A stretch of DNA of 64,000 nt. Origin: Mortierella alpina (taxonomy: Eukaryota > Mortierellomycota > Mortierellomycetes > Mortierellales > Mortierellaceae). The notes beneath the pieces were generated by a model that was not told where the DNA came from, made no database searches, and saw only the letters and a program-made list of their open reading frames with translations. A program made the position numbers and the translations under genes. Position 1 is the stretch's first letter. Each line of letters starts with the position of its first letter. Shown piece by piece: positions 9,901 to 19,300 of the stretch. The stretch is from the NCBI GenBank assembly GCA_029449245.1, contig JANATF010000006.1, positions 1,302,001 through 1,366,000 on the forward strand, in the 5' to 3' direction.

Positions 9901-10772
9901 CCAAGTTCACCAGCCACTTCTGGAAAGAACTTCATCGCCTCATGGATGTCAAGCTCGCAATGTCCACTGCATTCCATCCTCAGACGGACGGCCAGACGGA
10001 GAGAGCCAATCAGACGTTGGAGGTCATGCTGAGAGCATTCGTGGACCAACAGCAGACGAACTGGGACCTTCTTTTGACCGCCGCAGAGTTCGCCTACAAC
10101 AACACCACCAATGCCACCACAGGATTCTCCCCCTTCTTTCTGAACGCCGGCTTCCACCCACGTGTACCAGCATCGCTGCTCCTGCCCCCGACCACACTCG
10201 TCCCTACGGTAGATGCGTTCATGACGAACCAGCACACCTCCTTGACCATCGCAAAAGAGGCCATAGCCTTAGCACAGGAACGACAGGCCAAGAATGCTGA
10301 CACACGGCGCCGAGACCACAAGTTCAAGGTTGGAGATCAGGTGCTGCTGAACACGGATCACATCACAGTCGCTGCGGATCAAAACCAGCCCTCACGCAAA
10401 TTGCAGCCTCGCTTCATCGGACCCTACACGTTGCTGGAGCAGCACACACCGGTCTCCTTTCGTGTTGAGCTACCTCCGACGATGAAGATACACGATGTGT
10501 TCCACGTGGACCGCTTCCAAGAATATAAGCCGTCGCCAGAAGCCCTCGGACCACGAGCGCCCGCCATGCCTCCACCGGAGATCATTGACGGCGAAGAGGA
10601 ATACGAGGCTGAAGGCATTCTCGAGTACAGACGCTATCGTCGTCAGCATCAGTTCCTTATTCTTTGGAAGGGCTACCCTCGCAGCTCCGCCACTTGGGAA
10701 CCACTCGGCAACCTCTCTCATTGCCTCGAGTTGGTCAACGAATTTAAAACAGCACATGGTATCCAATTTTAA
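6963..10772 (+). CDS. Pol polyprotein of element D: protease, RT, RNase H, integrase, chromodomain
   Basis: About 1,269 codons when read by -1 frameshift from gag; there is no good ATG at its start. Order: retropepsin (ILIDGGAEGNV, with DGG instead of the usual DSG/DTG), reverse transcriptase (LRMCVDYRGLN, PFGLTNAPASF, catalytic YLDDILIYS), RNase H (EADASGFAVGAVLFQ, TDHATLRHF), integrase with HHCC finger (HLGF...CESCQRNK) and DDE core (TMDFIVQLP, VSDRDAKFTS, HPQTDGQTERANQ), and a C-terminal chromodomain (FLILWKGYPRSSATWEP) that probably targets integration to marked chromatin. No stop or frameshift interrupts the reading frame. Gag-Pol is expected to be processed by its own protease in cytoplasmic particles, with integrase then acting in the nucleus. 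Confidence 0.93.
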   Translation, partial: RPQRSSLVQDLIAEAPSLSPLDKGSETCSQASVCSISANKIAPERNACHLPMLAPSLANENDTLDTHPAPNPTPPVAQPCHDPSVVFRLPERTDLDPLSSTASAPVLTKSKLRRMNKRAVRLQSFTVTEAERTLLTFIGSINGHPARILIDGGAEGNVISSSFQKRHSLPLHSRNPIPIVLPDGSSSITQHTVPITLTRDNYSDNLNPLLYPLKSYDLILGKPWLTTVNPEINWRTNDLHFQHHGGHVVWSCRGFAPSSITAKSGGRLLNHMHFHALAAQPGNEVFLALVKTTSAITPSTPPVPADVLPILDEFRDVFPTSLPDGLPPDRGDAMKIDTDPTADPPVRPVIRLSIAELDELRKQLDELLKKKFIKPSTSPYGAPVLFVKKKDGSLRMCVDYRGLNRITRKNRHPLPRIDELIDRFRGAQFFTKLDLLSGYHQQRVYEPHTHKTAFRCRYGHFEFNVVPFGLTNAPASFSNMMLNVFDPGLDKWVVIYLDDILIYSKTKAEHLEHLRKALALLRKHGLYAKLSKCSFMQEQTEFLGHVISKDGIHTNAGLVRAIREWPRPSKQKDVQQFIGLAQFYQQYIDGFADIALPLTGLLGEGVPFSWDPDKEHAFTALKDAISKAPVLRIFDPDLATTVEADASGFAVGAVLFQTDEHGVSRPVAFTSRKMNSAERNYPTHEQELLAVVHALKTWRYYLDGSHFVVYTDHATLRHFPTQPKLTRRQARWMELLQEYDFDFKYKRGADNIVPDALSRRPDHKDPDPVALHSLAVQLDPGLRQRLIDSYPDDPKLGPIYESCLQGSCPQRYSLHENLLFVERHGMNLVCIPQKSDIRLSLLHDAHDSAIAGHLGFDKTYDQLRRTAYWPRIARDTRTYIETCESCQRNKPSRQRPAGLLQPLEIPDQRWDTVTMDFIVQLPRTPRGFDAITVFVDKLSKQVHFVASKTTDTAPDVARIFFDNIFRLHGMPTSIVSDRDAKFTSHFWKELHRLMDVKLAMSTAFHPQTDGQTERANQTLEVMLRAFVDQQQTNWDLLLTAAEFAYNNTTNATTGFSPFFLNAGFHPRVPASLLLPPTTLVPTVDAFMTNQHTSLTIAKEAIALAQERQAKNADTRRRDHKFKVGDQVLLNTDHITVAADQNQPSRKLQPRFIGPYTLLEQHTPVSFRVELPPTMKIHDVFHVDRFQEYKPSPEALGPRAPAMPPPEIIDGEEEYEAEGILEYRRYRRQHQFLILWKGYPRSSATWEPLGNLSHCLELVNEFKTAHGIQF

Positions 10773-10782
10773 AAGGGGAAGG

Positions 10783-10882
10783 TGTAACAGTAGTGGCCAG
10801 TCACAACGAGTATATAGAGTAGGGTAGTACGATACTTGCAAATACAACTCTTTTCCAGCTATTAGACCTGACCCCTGCTACA
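10783..10882 (+). repeat. 3' LTR of element D (100 bp)
   Basis: Identical to 5777-5876. It is preceded by the polypurine tract AAAAGGGGAAGG and followed by target duplication CTGTG. Confidence 0.95.
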
Positions 10883-12243
10883 CTGTGTATCGGATCTGTT
10901 GCGGGCTGTTTGAGGAAGCAGGGACACGGCGACGCTGTCAGCAGCATGCATTCGCAATTAATGGCAGCAGTGGAGTTGCTCAATCTAGTCCAGGTCTACG
11001 CATATTGGGCGTGTCCTATCTACATCACTGCCATCTTGGATGGCTGCGGCACTACCTTTAATTCTGCGTCTCCCGCACCTTCGGCATCTACTCCTATCTC
11101 CTCGGCTCCCTCTGCACCTTCGGTATCCTTTGCATCAGTATCAGTATTACCAGCATCTTCGGCGACTTCAACTTCATCATTATTTTCGGCATCGCCAGTA
11201 GCTTCAGCATCATCAGCCTCCGCATAATCTCGGACACCTGCACCAACAACGCCGTTGAGGGCCACTGTTGCCTCGTGGATCCCCACCAGTGCAGCGGATA
11301 GACGGAGACTGTTGGATGAGATAATCGACAGCAAGGACTTCATTTACGCCTTGGCATCTCGTCTCTACTACGGAGTCATAAAGGAGACAGAGGAGGAAGA
11401 GTTCTCCACACCCCAAAAAGCAAGTGAGGCGGCCGACCTCGCATACTATCTTTTTCGTCGCGCCACCAAGCTGCCACCTCTCAACAACCACCAGTCTAGG
11501 ACCGCGCCAGATGCTAGAACGCAGGGGATGGCATTCCGAGACATGTCCGCCCTGTCCATGGTGTCGGTTCAAGCATCAATGAGATCGCATTATCGCAATG
11601 CCGATGTAAGTTTTTTTTGTCAGCGGCGGAAAAATGAGGGTGGTTTATCATCATTTCCTAGCAGAAAGTTGTCCACATCCATAGCTCGGTGAAAAGAACG
11701 AGGACAAGGACAAGAGCGACATTGAATTCTTTTTTGAGAAGAATGGGCTGGCCGGTAGCTACGCCGATTTCCCCAAAGCTTCCCTCAAGCAAGGATTTAT
11801 ATGTCTGTCTGAGTCAACCCTCATTGACATTTTTTGGGCACATCCGGCCACCAAAACCTTCACCCAGCACATCCTCAGCGCGCTCGGACAAGAGGGCAGT
11901 ACCAAAAAAGCTGCTAAAGAGTTCGTGCTTCATCACAAGGCACTATTTATCAACGAACTCTTTGGTCATGGTCAATTCCGGCACGCTTCCCTTCAGGAAG
12001 ACCAACTTGCGACTCACTACAAGCTGAAAGGGACAGTCGTGACAAACGGCCATGTTTTGAACATGTTGGCTTATGATACAAAATATCATCGTCCAACAGC
12101 GGCCCGAGAGGAACGAAGGAAAGGTCGAACCGATATTCGAGTCGAGTTCTGGGAGCTGGAAGGCGAAGGCGAGGAGGACGACACGTCCGACCAAGATGAC
12201 ATTACCGATACTGTTCAGCAACTCACGATCCAGGCTCCGTTTC

Positions 12244-12275
<32 letters not shown>

Positions 12276-12427
12276 AACATGGAGGAGGGTTCATCCAACA
12301 CTCAGCTGCGTCATGAAGCAGCAGCGTCGAGCATGGCTCATGTTTCAGGGCCGGGCACTTCAGCGCGCCAAGTGAATTGGAAGTAGAGGTCCAAGTTGCT
12401 GCAGAATGTGGAGACTGTGTACCAAAG
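10883..12427 (+). pseudogene. FEN/XPG-Fanzor gene copy 1, segment 2 of 3
   Basis: Matches copy 2 from about 46024 to 47568 at very high identity. It covers the linker, the Ser/Ala-rich region, the second intron (same splice sites), the helical domain and the acidic tract (10 GAC codons against 9 in copy 2). Besides the transposon insertions it has two nonsense changes relative to copy 2: TAA at 11225-11227 (GAA in copy 2) and TAG at 12384-12386 (CAG in copy 2). It is interrupted at 12427 by element A, with target duplication CAAAG. Confidence 0.92.
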
Positions 12428-12585
12428 TGTTGTATATTGACCCTTAACATAGTATGTGCAGTCAGATAGCTAGCAGAGCACTCAGCCACCAGGGACCCGC
12501 CACTATTTAAGGCACCCTGGAGCCTGTCATTAAAGATCCCTCTCTTGTTCTCATTCATTCTTGGTAATTTGCCTGCTACTTCTCA
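12428..12585 (+). repeat. 5' LTR of element A (158 bp)
   Basis: Begins TGTTGTATATTG and ends CTACTTCTCA. It appears identical to 31330-31487. No TGG-type primer-binding site follows; the next bases are a T-rich stretch, so the priming mode is unclear. Confidence 0.93.
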
Positions 12586-12990
12586 TTTTTTTGAATGAAG
12601 AATTGAAGGATCTTTGGATTGCGAAACATAGTATCACATCCATCCATCCATCTATAACCCCGTACCTTTCAGTACCATCGGCTCAGTCCGCAAAATAATC
12701 TCACCCTGAAGAAAGCGTGCTGCGTTCAACCACACCTCTTCTCATCACATCATTTGAAGATTCGTACAGCGTTCAACCGTACTCTTCCAAACACACCCGC
12801 TGAGGAAGTGTTTGTGGTTAACCGCTCACTCCTCAGAACGCTCAATTCTCTGCAGCTTAGCAATAAGTTAGAAGCACAGCAAATTATCTACAAAATCCTA
12901 TTGGCCACAGCCTGCAAGGAAAAACCTTTCTGCCAATCAGGTAGCACCAGACTCTAACGGAAATTCAGGTCACTTGTATTTAGGTCACCA

Positions 12991-14087
12991 ATGACTTCGA
13001 AACGCCCCAACAAGGGAAAAGCACGCCTAAGCTCCATTCCCACGATGCCAACCGGTGCAGTGGAGGATAACTTGAATAATTCAGTAACGGCGCCAGCTGA
13101 GGTATCCAACAGTTCCCACAGTAACACTCTGGAACCCGAAAACACCGAACTTGGTAACCAGGAGGGCAACGGGCAACAGGAAATACCGCAACCTCATCAA
13201 GACGACGAGAACTCTTCATCCCACACAGCCATCATCGGAGCAGAAGCTACCCGTCCATCCACTCAACCGAGCTATGCTGGCGAAGAATCCATGGCGATGG
13301 ATGTCGACGATACTAGTGATTCCAGCCCTACGGCCGATGATGATGATCCATTTGAACTATCAGACATTGAGGTCCCTGACGATATAGCCGAACCCCGAGC
13401 TACTGTGAAAGAACTCCTGGACATTCAAGAGCTACAGCTACGAAAGCTCCTCGCCATCAAGCGACATATACAACAAAACCCCAGTCAAGCAGATAAATAC
13501 GAAACCCGATTGCCGGATATGCAGAAAATTCTGCATGCTCGTGCCGCCAAGATAAAGGACCTCAAGTCAATCATCGATGCCTATGACACCATACTTGCAG
13601 CATCAAACAAAATGGACGGTACGGATCCCAATGCGCAACGCCGGTCACAGGTATCCTCTACATCCTCCAAGACAAATGGGAACCGGTCGTACCAGCAACC
13701 AGCATTCCTTAACATCCCCAATCACTGGCCTCGCTTCCGTGGTCCAGGAGGAATCGCGAACACGCAACAGTACATTGATGCATTTAAAAGACAAGTTGTG
13801 CCAGCCATCAATCCTGAGGCCCTCCTGCACGACGGCGCACGGTACTTAGGATTACTGATCAATCGTGAGGAGGATGTCGACGCTTTTAATGAGGCACTCA
13901 AGGAGGAACCCGTAAAGCTTTACGATGTGGACACTCTAGAGCGCGTATTTCTCAGGGCCTGCATCACACCTGAGGAACGTGAGCAAAGCCTCCGGGACAT
14001 GGCCACAATAGGACGACTTCCACATGAAAGCTGGAAGACCTTTGCACTGCGCGTCCAGAAAAAAGTCAACCAATTTCAAGTCACAGG
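12991..14087 (+). pseudogene. Element A gag, first part (interrupted by solo LTR)
   Basis: The ATG at 12991 opens a polar N-terminal region, then acidic and coiled-coil segments (VKELLDIQELQLRKLLAIKR), then a capsid-like part (HWPRFRGPGGIANTQQYIDAF, LPHESWKTFALRVQKKVNQF). The frame is cut at codon QVTG by a minus-strand solo LTR (target duplication ACAGG) and resumes at 14577 in the same frame. The 489 bp added would leave the reading phase unchanged but bring in a stop (ending at 14115). Confidence 0.85.
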
Positions 14088-14571
14088 TGAAACGTGTAGG
14101 CAAGTTTTATGGTAGGAAAGTAAGTGAGAAAAAGATGTCGGTCCACACTGACCACACACCGGTATTTATACATGTTTATTGTTACTACAGAGATGTAATG
14201 TTGGGTAGATAGATAGGTGAAGGAGTCATTGCCAAGAGATGGATAGCGGAAGGCTATAGCCTGGCGCGTGTCCTAACTTCTGAATGATTGGTCATGATCC
14301 TAATTCATTAGACGTTACGCCAATACTACATAGCATGGGTACCGGATGACTTATCCGGACCAGGAACATCTTTCTGGTTCATGTAGTTCGTGCTGGCGAA
14401 GGTCCATGATTGGTACCTGGAGCCAAGCTTCTAGATATGACATTTTGTATCTTCTAGGCAAGCACTTTCACTGTTTTGATTGGACTCGTTGGTCTTTGTT
14501 AAGGAGTCTACGATAGTAGACGCGTTCGTATCTCTGTGTACTTACTACTGGACTCTGGTGAATATTGCACA
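14088..14571 (-). mobile_element. Solo LTR, family S, minus orientation (484 bp)
   Basis: Read on minus it starts TGTGCAATATTC and ends CACGTTTCA, with a TATA-like TGTATAAATACC near its 3' part. The target duplication ACAGG on plus is exact (14083-14087, 14572-14576). A copy of the same length lies inverted at 30635-31118. It contains a short palindrome around CCGGATGACTTATCCGG. Confidence 0.85.
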
Positions 14572-14576
14572 ACAGG

Positions 14577-15984
14577 TGATACCACCTATCTCGTGAATCA
14601 CCTTCTCAGCTCGCTGCCGTCCGCGGTCAGGAATGTCATTCGATCGGGCAACAATATGGAAGACCCCACGACTGTCGCAACGTTCTGTGACATCTTGTCT
14701 AAGTGTCTCGGACCGGACAACTTGCCTGCAGAACCCACCAGTGGCACAGTCAACAAGCCTTCCATTACCGGAACTCGATCGGCTGTCAGACCGATTCGAT
14801 CGACTAGGTGCAACATCTGTCGCGGCAGACACGCAACAGAGGACCACATCCAATGCGACAATTGCGGGAGACCAGGCCATAGAGCCGAGGAATGCGGCGC
14901 CAGCCATGCAAGACCCATGGGAACCACTCAGGATAATGCATCAAACAATGGCAACAACACTGTTCGGCATCATCCCTTCCGCAATAACAGCAACAATAGA
15001 AACAACAACGGTTACAACAACTACAATAACAACCAAAGATCGCAGAACAAAAGATGGGTTAACAACGGCAATGGAGACAACAACAAAGACCAGAGCGCGA
15101 ACCAAAGTAAGCCGACCAGTCTCACTGGTTCCAACTTAATTAATGTCTCTCCCAAAACACATCTGACGCTGAATACTCTTTCTATATCCAATTCCGATCC
15201 ACCCTCTCAGCATAATGAGAACCAGACTGTAGACCTGGCATTGGAATCCATTGCGCACCTGTCTGGTTCCATTTTCACAGACGAGGAGGAGGACACAAGA
15301 ACACCGGAAGAAATAGAAATAGATGAAGATCTGCAGTACTTAGATAGTATTTTTGATAAAATCAACATTAATAACATTGTCACCGATAATTTTCAAACCA
15401 TCACATACTCTGCAATGACTGTGAACGATGCACAAAATCGACGTATTATAGTCCCAATAGAATTTGACAACACTGTCTACGACGCATTGCTAGACACAGG
15501 CGCTTCTAAGTCTTTCATCGATCGAAATCTTGTCCAACAAGCCAACTTAAAGATCAAACCAGTGGTAGGAAAAGTCCGCCTGGGCGACAAAAACAAGTTT
15601 GGTGACCGCATTGGCGAGACAGAACCTATTGAGATCAGATGCAACGAACATGCCATTCTCACAGGTCTGGAAGTGTTTGATCTAGAATTTAGCTTCATCA
15701 TTGGAATGGACATATTTCATGAACTTGGCTTCTCTATTGGCGGCATTTCAGATGGACGCGAGAACGCTCACTGTCTTCCTCAACCAGTTCCCGATGAAAA
15801 ACCATCGCTTTTACCTTTAAAGAAACCAGAGGCAGAACTGACGGCTCAATTCAAAGCTGAACAGAAAGCTTTCATGAAATACATTGAAGAGGTGTTAAAA
15901 GGCAATGCCGAAATACCACGCAACAGCTATTGTCCTGTACCAGAAATGAAAGTGTACTTACCTGTACCAAAAGGCACTACTCTG
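14577..15984 (+). pseudogene. Element A gag end, zinc knuckles and protease (interrupted by element B)
   Basis: Continues the element A polyprotein: two Cys-rich knuckles (CNICRGRH... and CDNCGRPGHRAEEC, the latter a canonical CX2CX4HX4C), an N-rich low-complexity region, and a retropepsin-type active site (YDALLDTGASKSFIDRN). The frame reaches VPKGTTL, where element B breaks it (target duplication CTCTG), and resumes at 22307. Confidence 0.88.
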
Positions 15985-16162
15985 TGTGCCGGATTGACCG
16001 TCCTAGCATAGACTTACCCTTAATATTTTTAGTTAGCGAAGATTAGTGTGGACGTGTCCTTAATGCTCACGTCCACAGGAGACATTTGAATACATCTTTC
16101 TTCACTCCGTTCTCGTTACTTGACAGCTCCTAGTAACTGTGTCTTTTCCTCTAACCGCGACA
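15985..16162 (+). repeat. 5' LTR of element B (178 bp)
   Basis: Starts TGTGCCGGATTG and ends AACCGCGACA. It pairs with 22124-22301 with one visible mismatch. Confidence 0.94.
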
Positions 16163-16326
16163 CTTTTTTTAACGACAATTGTGCTGCTTTGTTCAGTTGT
16201 CTCTCCAATCCTAATTGATATTCATCACACCCTCAACCATACATACATTCGCTGATTTTCCTACTTTCAGCTCGCTTCTATCGCTATTTTTCACTACCTC
16301 ATTTTTATGCCATATTTTCCTTTGTA

Positions 16327-19300
16327 ATGGCAACAAATCCCGGGAAGCAACGATCTACCCGTTCCTCCCACGCACATGCTCCTGACTCGCAGGTTGGGGC
16401 ACCCTCTAGAACCTCGCAAGAGACTCCTCCAGTTGTATCATCGATGGAACAAGCGACCACGGTCCTAACCGCGGAAACTTCTGTTTCTTCACCTCCTTTG
16501 TCAGGGGCTCTTACCCCAGACGTTAATTCTTCTCCAGAAGTCAATACTTCTGCTCCCTCCTTTGCTCAGCTGCTTGCTGGTTCTACGTCAATGGATGTTG
16601 ATAATCCTCCCGTCGTAGACCGTCTTGCACGCCTTCAAGCTTTGGTTATAACCAAGGAGAGGACTCTTCATCGCCTTCAAGAGCAATTTGAGGATACTCT
16701 TCTCGACTCTGAGTTCATTCTTGACGGTCAACCCCATGACCAGAAAGAAAGACTTACACAAGAGAGAAATGTTCTTATTGCTGCTCTCAAAGGCAACATT
16801 GCACAGGCAGAGAGTGAATTGGCACAGGCCCAACAAGCTCTCAATCGCCGTCTCTTTCCTTCAAACTCTAATCCCAGCTCCAACGTGGGAATGCAACTCT
16901 TTCCTCCAATCATTTATCAAGACGCCTGCAACGTGCCCCCTGTTTACTCTAACAAGGAGCACGGCGCCCTTGTTCGCATTGGGGTCAAAGGATCCATTCC
17001 TGTCTTTCAAGGCACTCATACTGTTGATTATGAGCGCCTTGTCCTTCCCTCGTTCAAGGACGAACCTGTCCTGGAACTTACTTCTAAGCTCAAGACTGCA
17101 AAGCGTGAAAACTTCGAAGCCAAGCTTGTGGAGCTCATTTTTCTCTTTCTCAATCGCTTTGAGAAGTTTTACCGCGACAAATTGGCTGATCTTTTTGACA
17201 TTCTTGCTTACCGCTATATGTCTCAAATTCTCACTAAGGCTGATTTGGAGCAACGTTTGGACCAGCGCTTTGACGATCTCATGAATCAAATTGCGCCTGC
17301 TTCTGCCCGTACCTGGCATGAAGTTGTACTGGCCATGCGTGAAACTTTTCGTTTGCATGAGATCACTGGCAATATACTCGAAAGGGTCTTCACTTTCCGC
17401 TCCCTCCCTCAAGAAGACTCTGAATCTTTCGCTCGTCGCTTTGAGAATCTACTTCTTGCTTCTGGTCTTGTCCAGCACCACTCGGAAGCCACAATCCCTC
17501 ACGCCATCCTCATTGGCGTCCTATTCCGAGCGGTCCCCGGCAACACCCAGAACCTTATCATTTCCAAGTTCTCTCGTCTTCATGATGTAGAGGAGTACAC
17601 CGTCATCCTGACGTTCATTCGCAACATCCAAGGCCCTCTTACAGGCTTTCATCCTTGGGGTGGACGTTGGGCAGCCTCAATTTGGGCGCCTCACCTCCTT
17701 GAAAAGGATAATGGCAACAATTCTGCCTCTTCTTTTTCTGGGCAGAAATCGAACAACAACAATCATCGCGACAAACGTCATAAGCCCAGCAATGGTGCTT
17801 CCTCCTCCTTCACCTCAACTGGTCCTCCTTCAAAGGATCAGAACATCAAGAAGAAGCCCACCTACACGAACCTTCCTCCTGGCAAGTCATGGTGCTCAAA
17901 CCCGTCTTGTCTTACGTTGACAAAGACCCATTGGTCAGAGTCTTGTCCTCAGCGTAGGAGTACTCCTTCTTCTTCCTCCACTTCCTCAGTCACCGCCACT
18001 TCCTCTTCCTCGTCATATCAACCCTCCAGAAAGAAAGCTGCAATCACCCAAGCTGCTGGTGTTAAGCGTGCTGCTCTTTTTGACACTGACGATGAGGACG
18101 TGCTTATGGATGACTCTCTTGGCACTGAACATGATTATTCTAGCGTTCACGCAATCAATCAAATAACCAACGACGTTAATGATTCTTCTCGCTATTCAAT
18201 TGCTACATCATGTCCTGTTGCTACTGAACCTTCTCAGGTTGTGTCACCTTCCGAAAGTCTATCACTTTCTACCGCTGTTTCTCAGTTTTTTCATAACCCC
18301 TCGCCTGTCCCTTTTCCCCATCGTCTTAAGGCAGCCTTTCGTGGTGCTGCTGATGGTGATAAAAGGATCATTATCCCTATACTCATCAATGACATGGAAT
18401 ATACGGCTCTCCTTGACACTGGCTGCACTACAACTACTATTGCACCCTATGTTGCAGAAGAACTCGGCCTTGAGACTGGTGTTCTCCAAGATCAGGTCAC
18501 TGTTCTTGCCAATCCAGAGCACACTATTCCTACACTCATTACCATTGACTACGTTTCCATCGTCTGCAATGGTCGCACTGCTCAAAGTCGCGTTGATGTT
18601 ATGCCCCTCGATCATTATGATTGCTACCTTGGCATTGATCTAATATCGAGGCTTGGTTTTCAAATTCATGGCTTTGAACTTCATCAGGCTGCTGTCCCAG
18701 ATCTTTTTATTATCTCTGACAAAAAGCCTGCCATTCTTGCTAAGTATCGGCCTCCTGAGGAACTCACCGATAAATTCATTTCAGACCGAGAAGCCTTTCT
18801 CGCTGATCTGAAGCCCTATCTCGACGACAATGCTCAGATTGATCCGTCTAGTTTCTGCCCTCATCCCTTCATGACTGTAGACCTTAAGGTTGCCCCTGGT
18901 GCTACTGTCTATCAACGCTCTTATCGACCCTTCTCTCAATCTCAGCAGGGAGAGGTTGACAAGCAAGTTGATCAATGGGAAGCTGATGGAGTTATCGTTC
19001 CTGCCCCTCCAGGCACTAAGCATATGAACAAACTCACACTAGCTGCAAGGCATGACCTAGATGGTAACATCATAAAGCATCGTGTCTGTCTTGATCCTCG
19101 TCACCTCAACTCTCTTCTTGAAGACACGGACAATTTTCTTCTTCCTCTCATCACAGATGTATTGGAGAAAAGCGGTGGTCATAAGTTTTACTCAACTTTA
19201 GACCTCAAGCAAGCTTTTCACCGCCTTCCATTGTCTAAGAAGAGTCAGCCCTACACAGCATTTATGCACAAAAACAGACAGTACATGTTTGCCCGTGCTC

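Larger units (their letters stand above)
5777..10882 (+). mobile_element. Ty3/gypsy chromovirus element D, apparently intact
   Basis: 5,106-bp element with two identical 100-bp LTRs (5777-5876, 10783-10882), primer-binding site TGGTAGCAAAGG at 5877, open gag and pol, and a polypurine tract (AAAAGGGGAAGG) just before the 3' LTR. The target duplication CTGTG flanks it exactly (5772-5776, 10883-10887). Identical LTRs and unbroken ORFs indicate a very recent insertion. LTRs of only 100 bp are short for this group. Confidence 0.95.
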
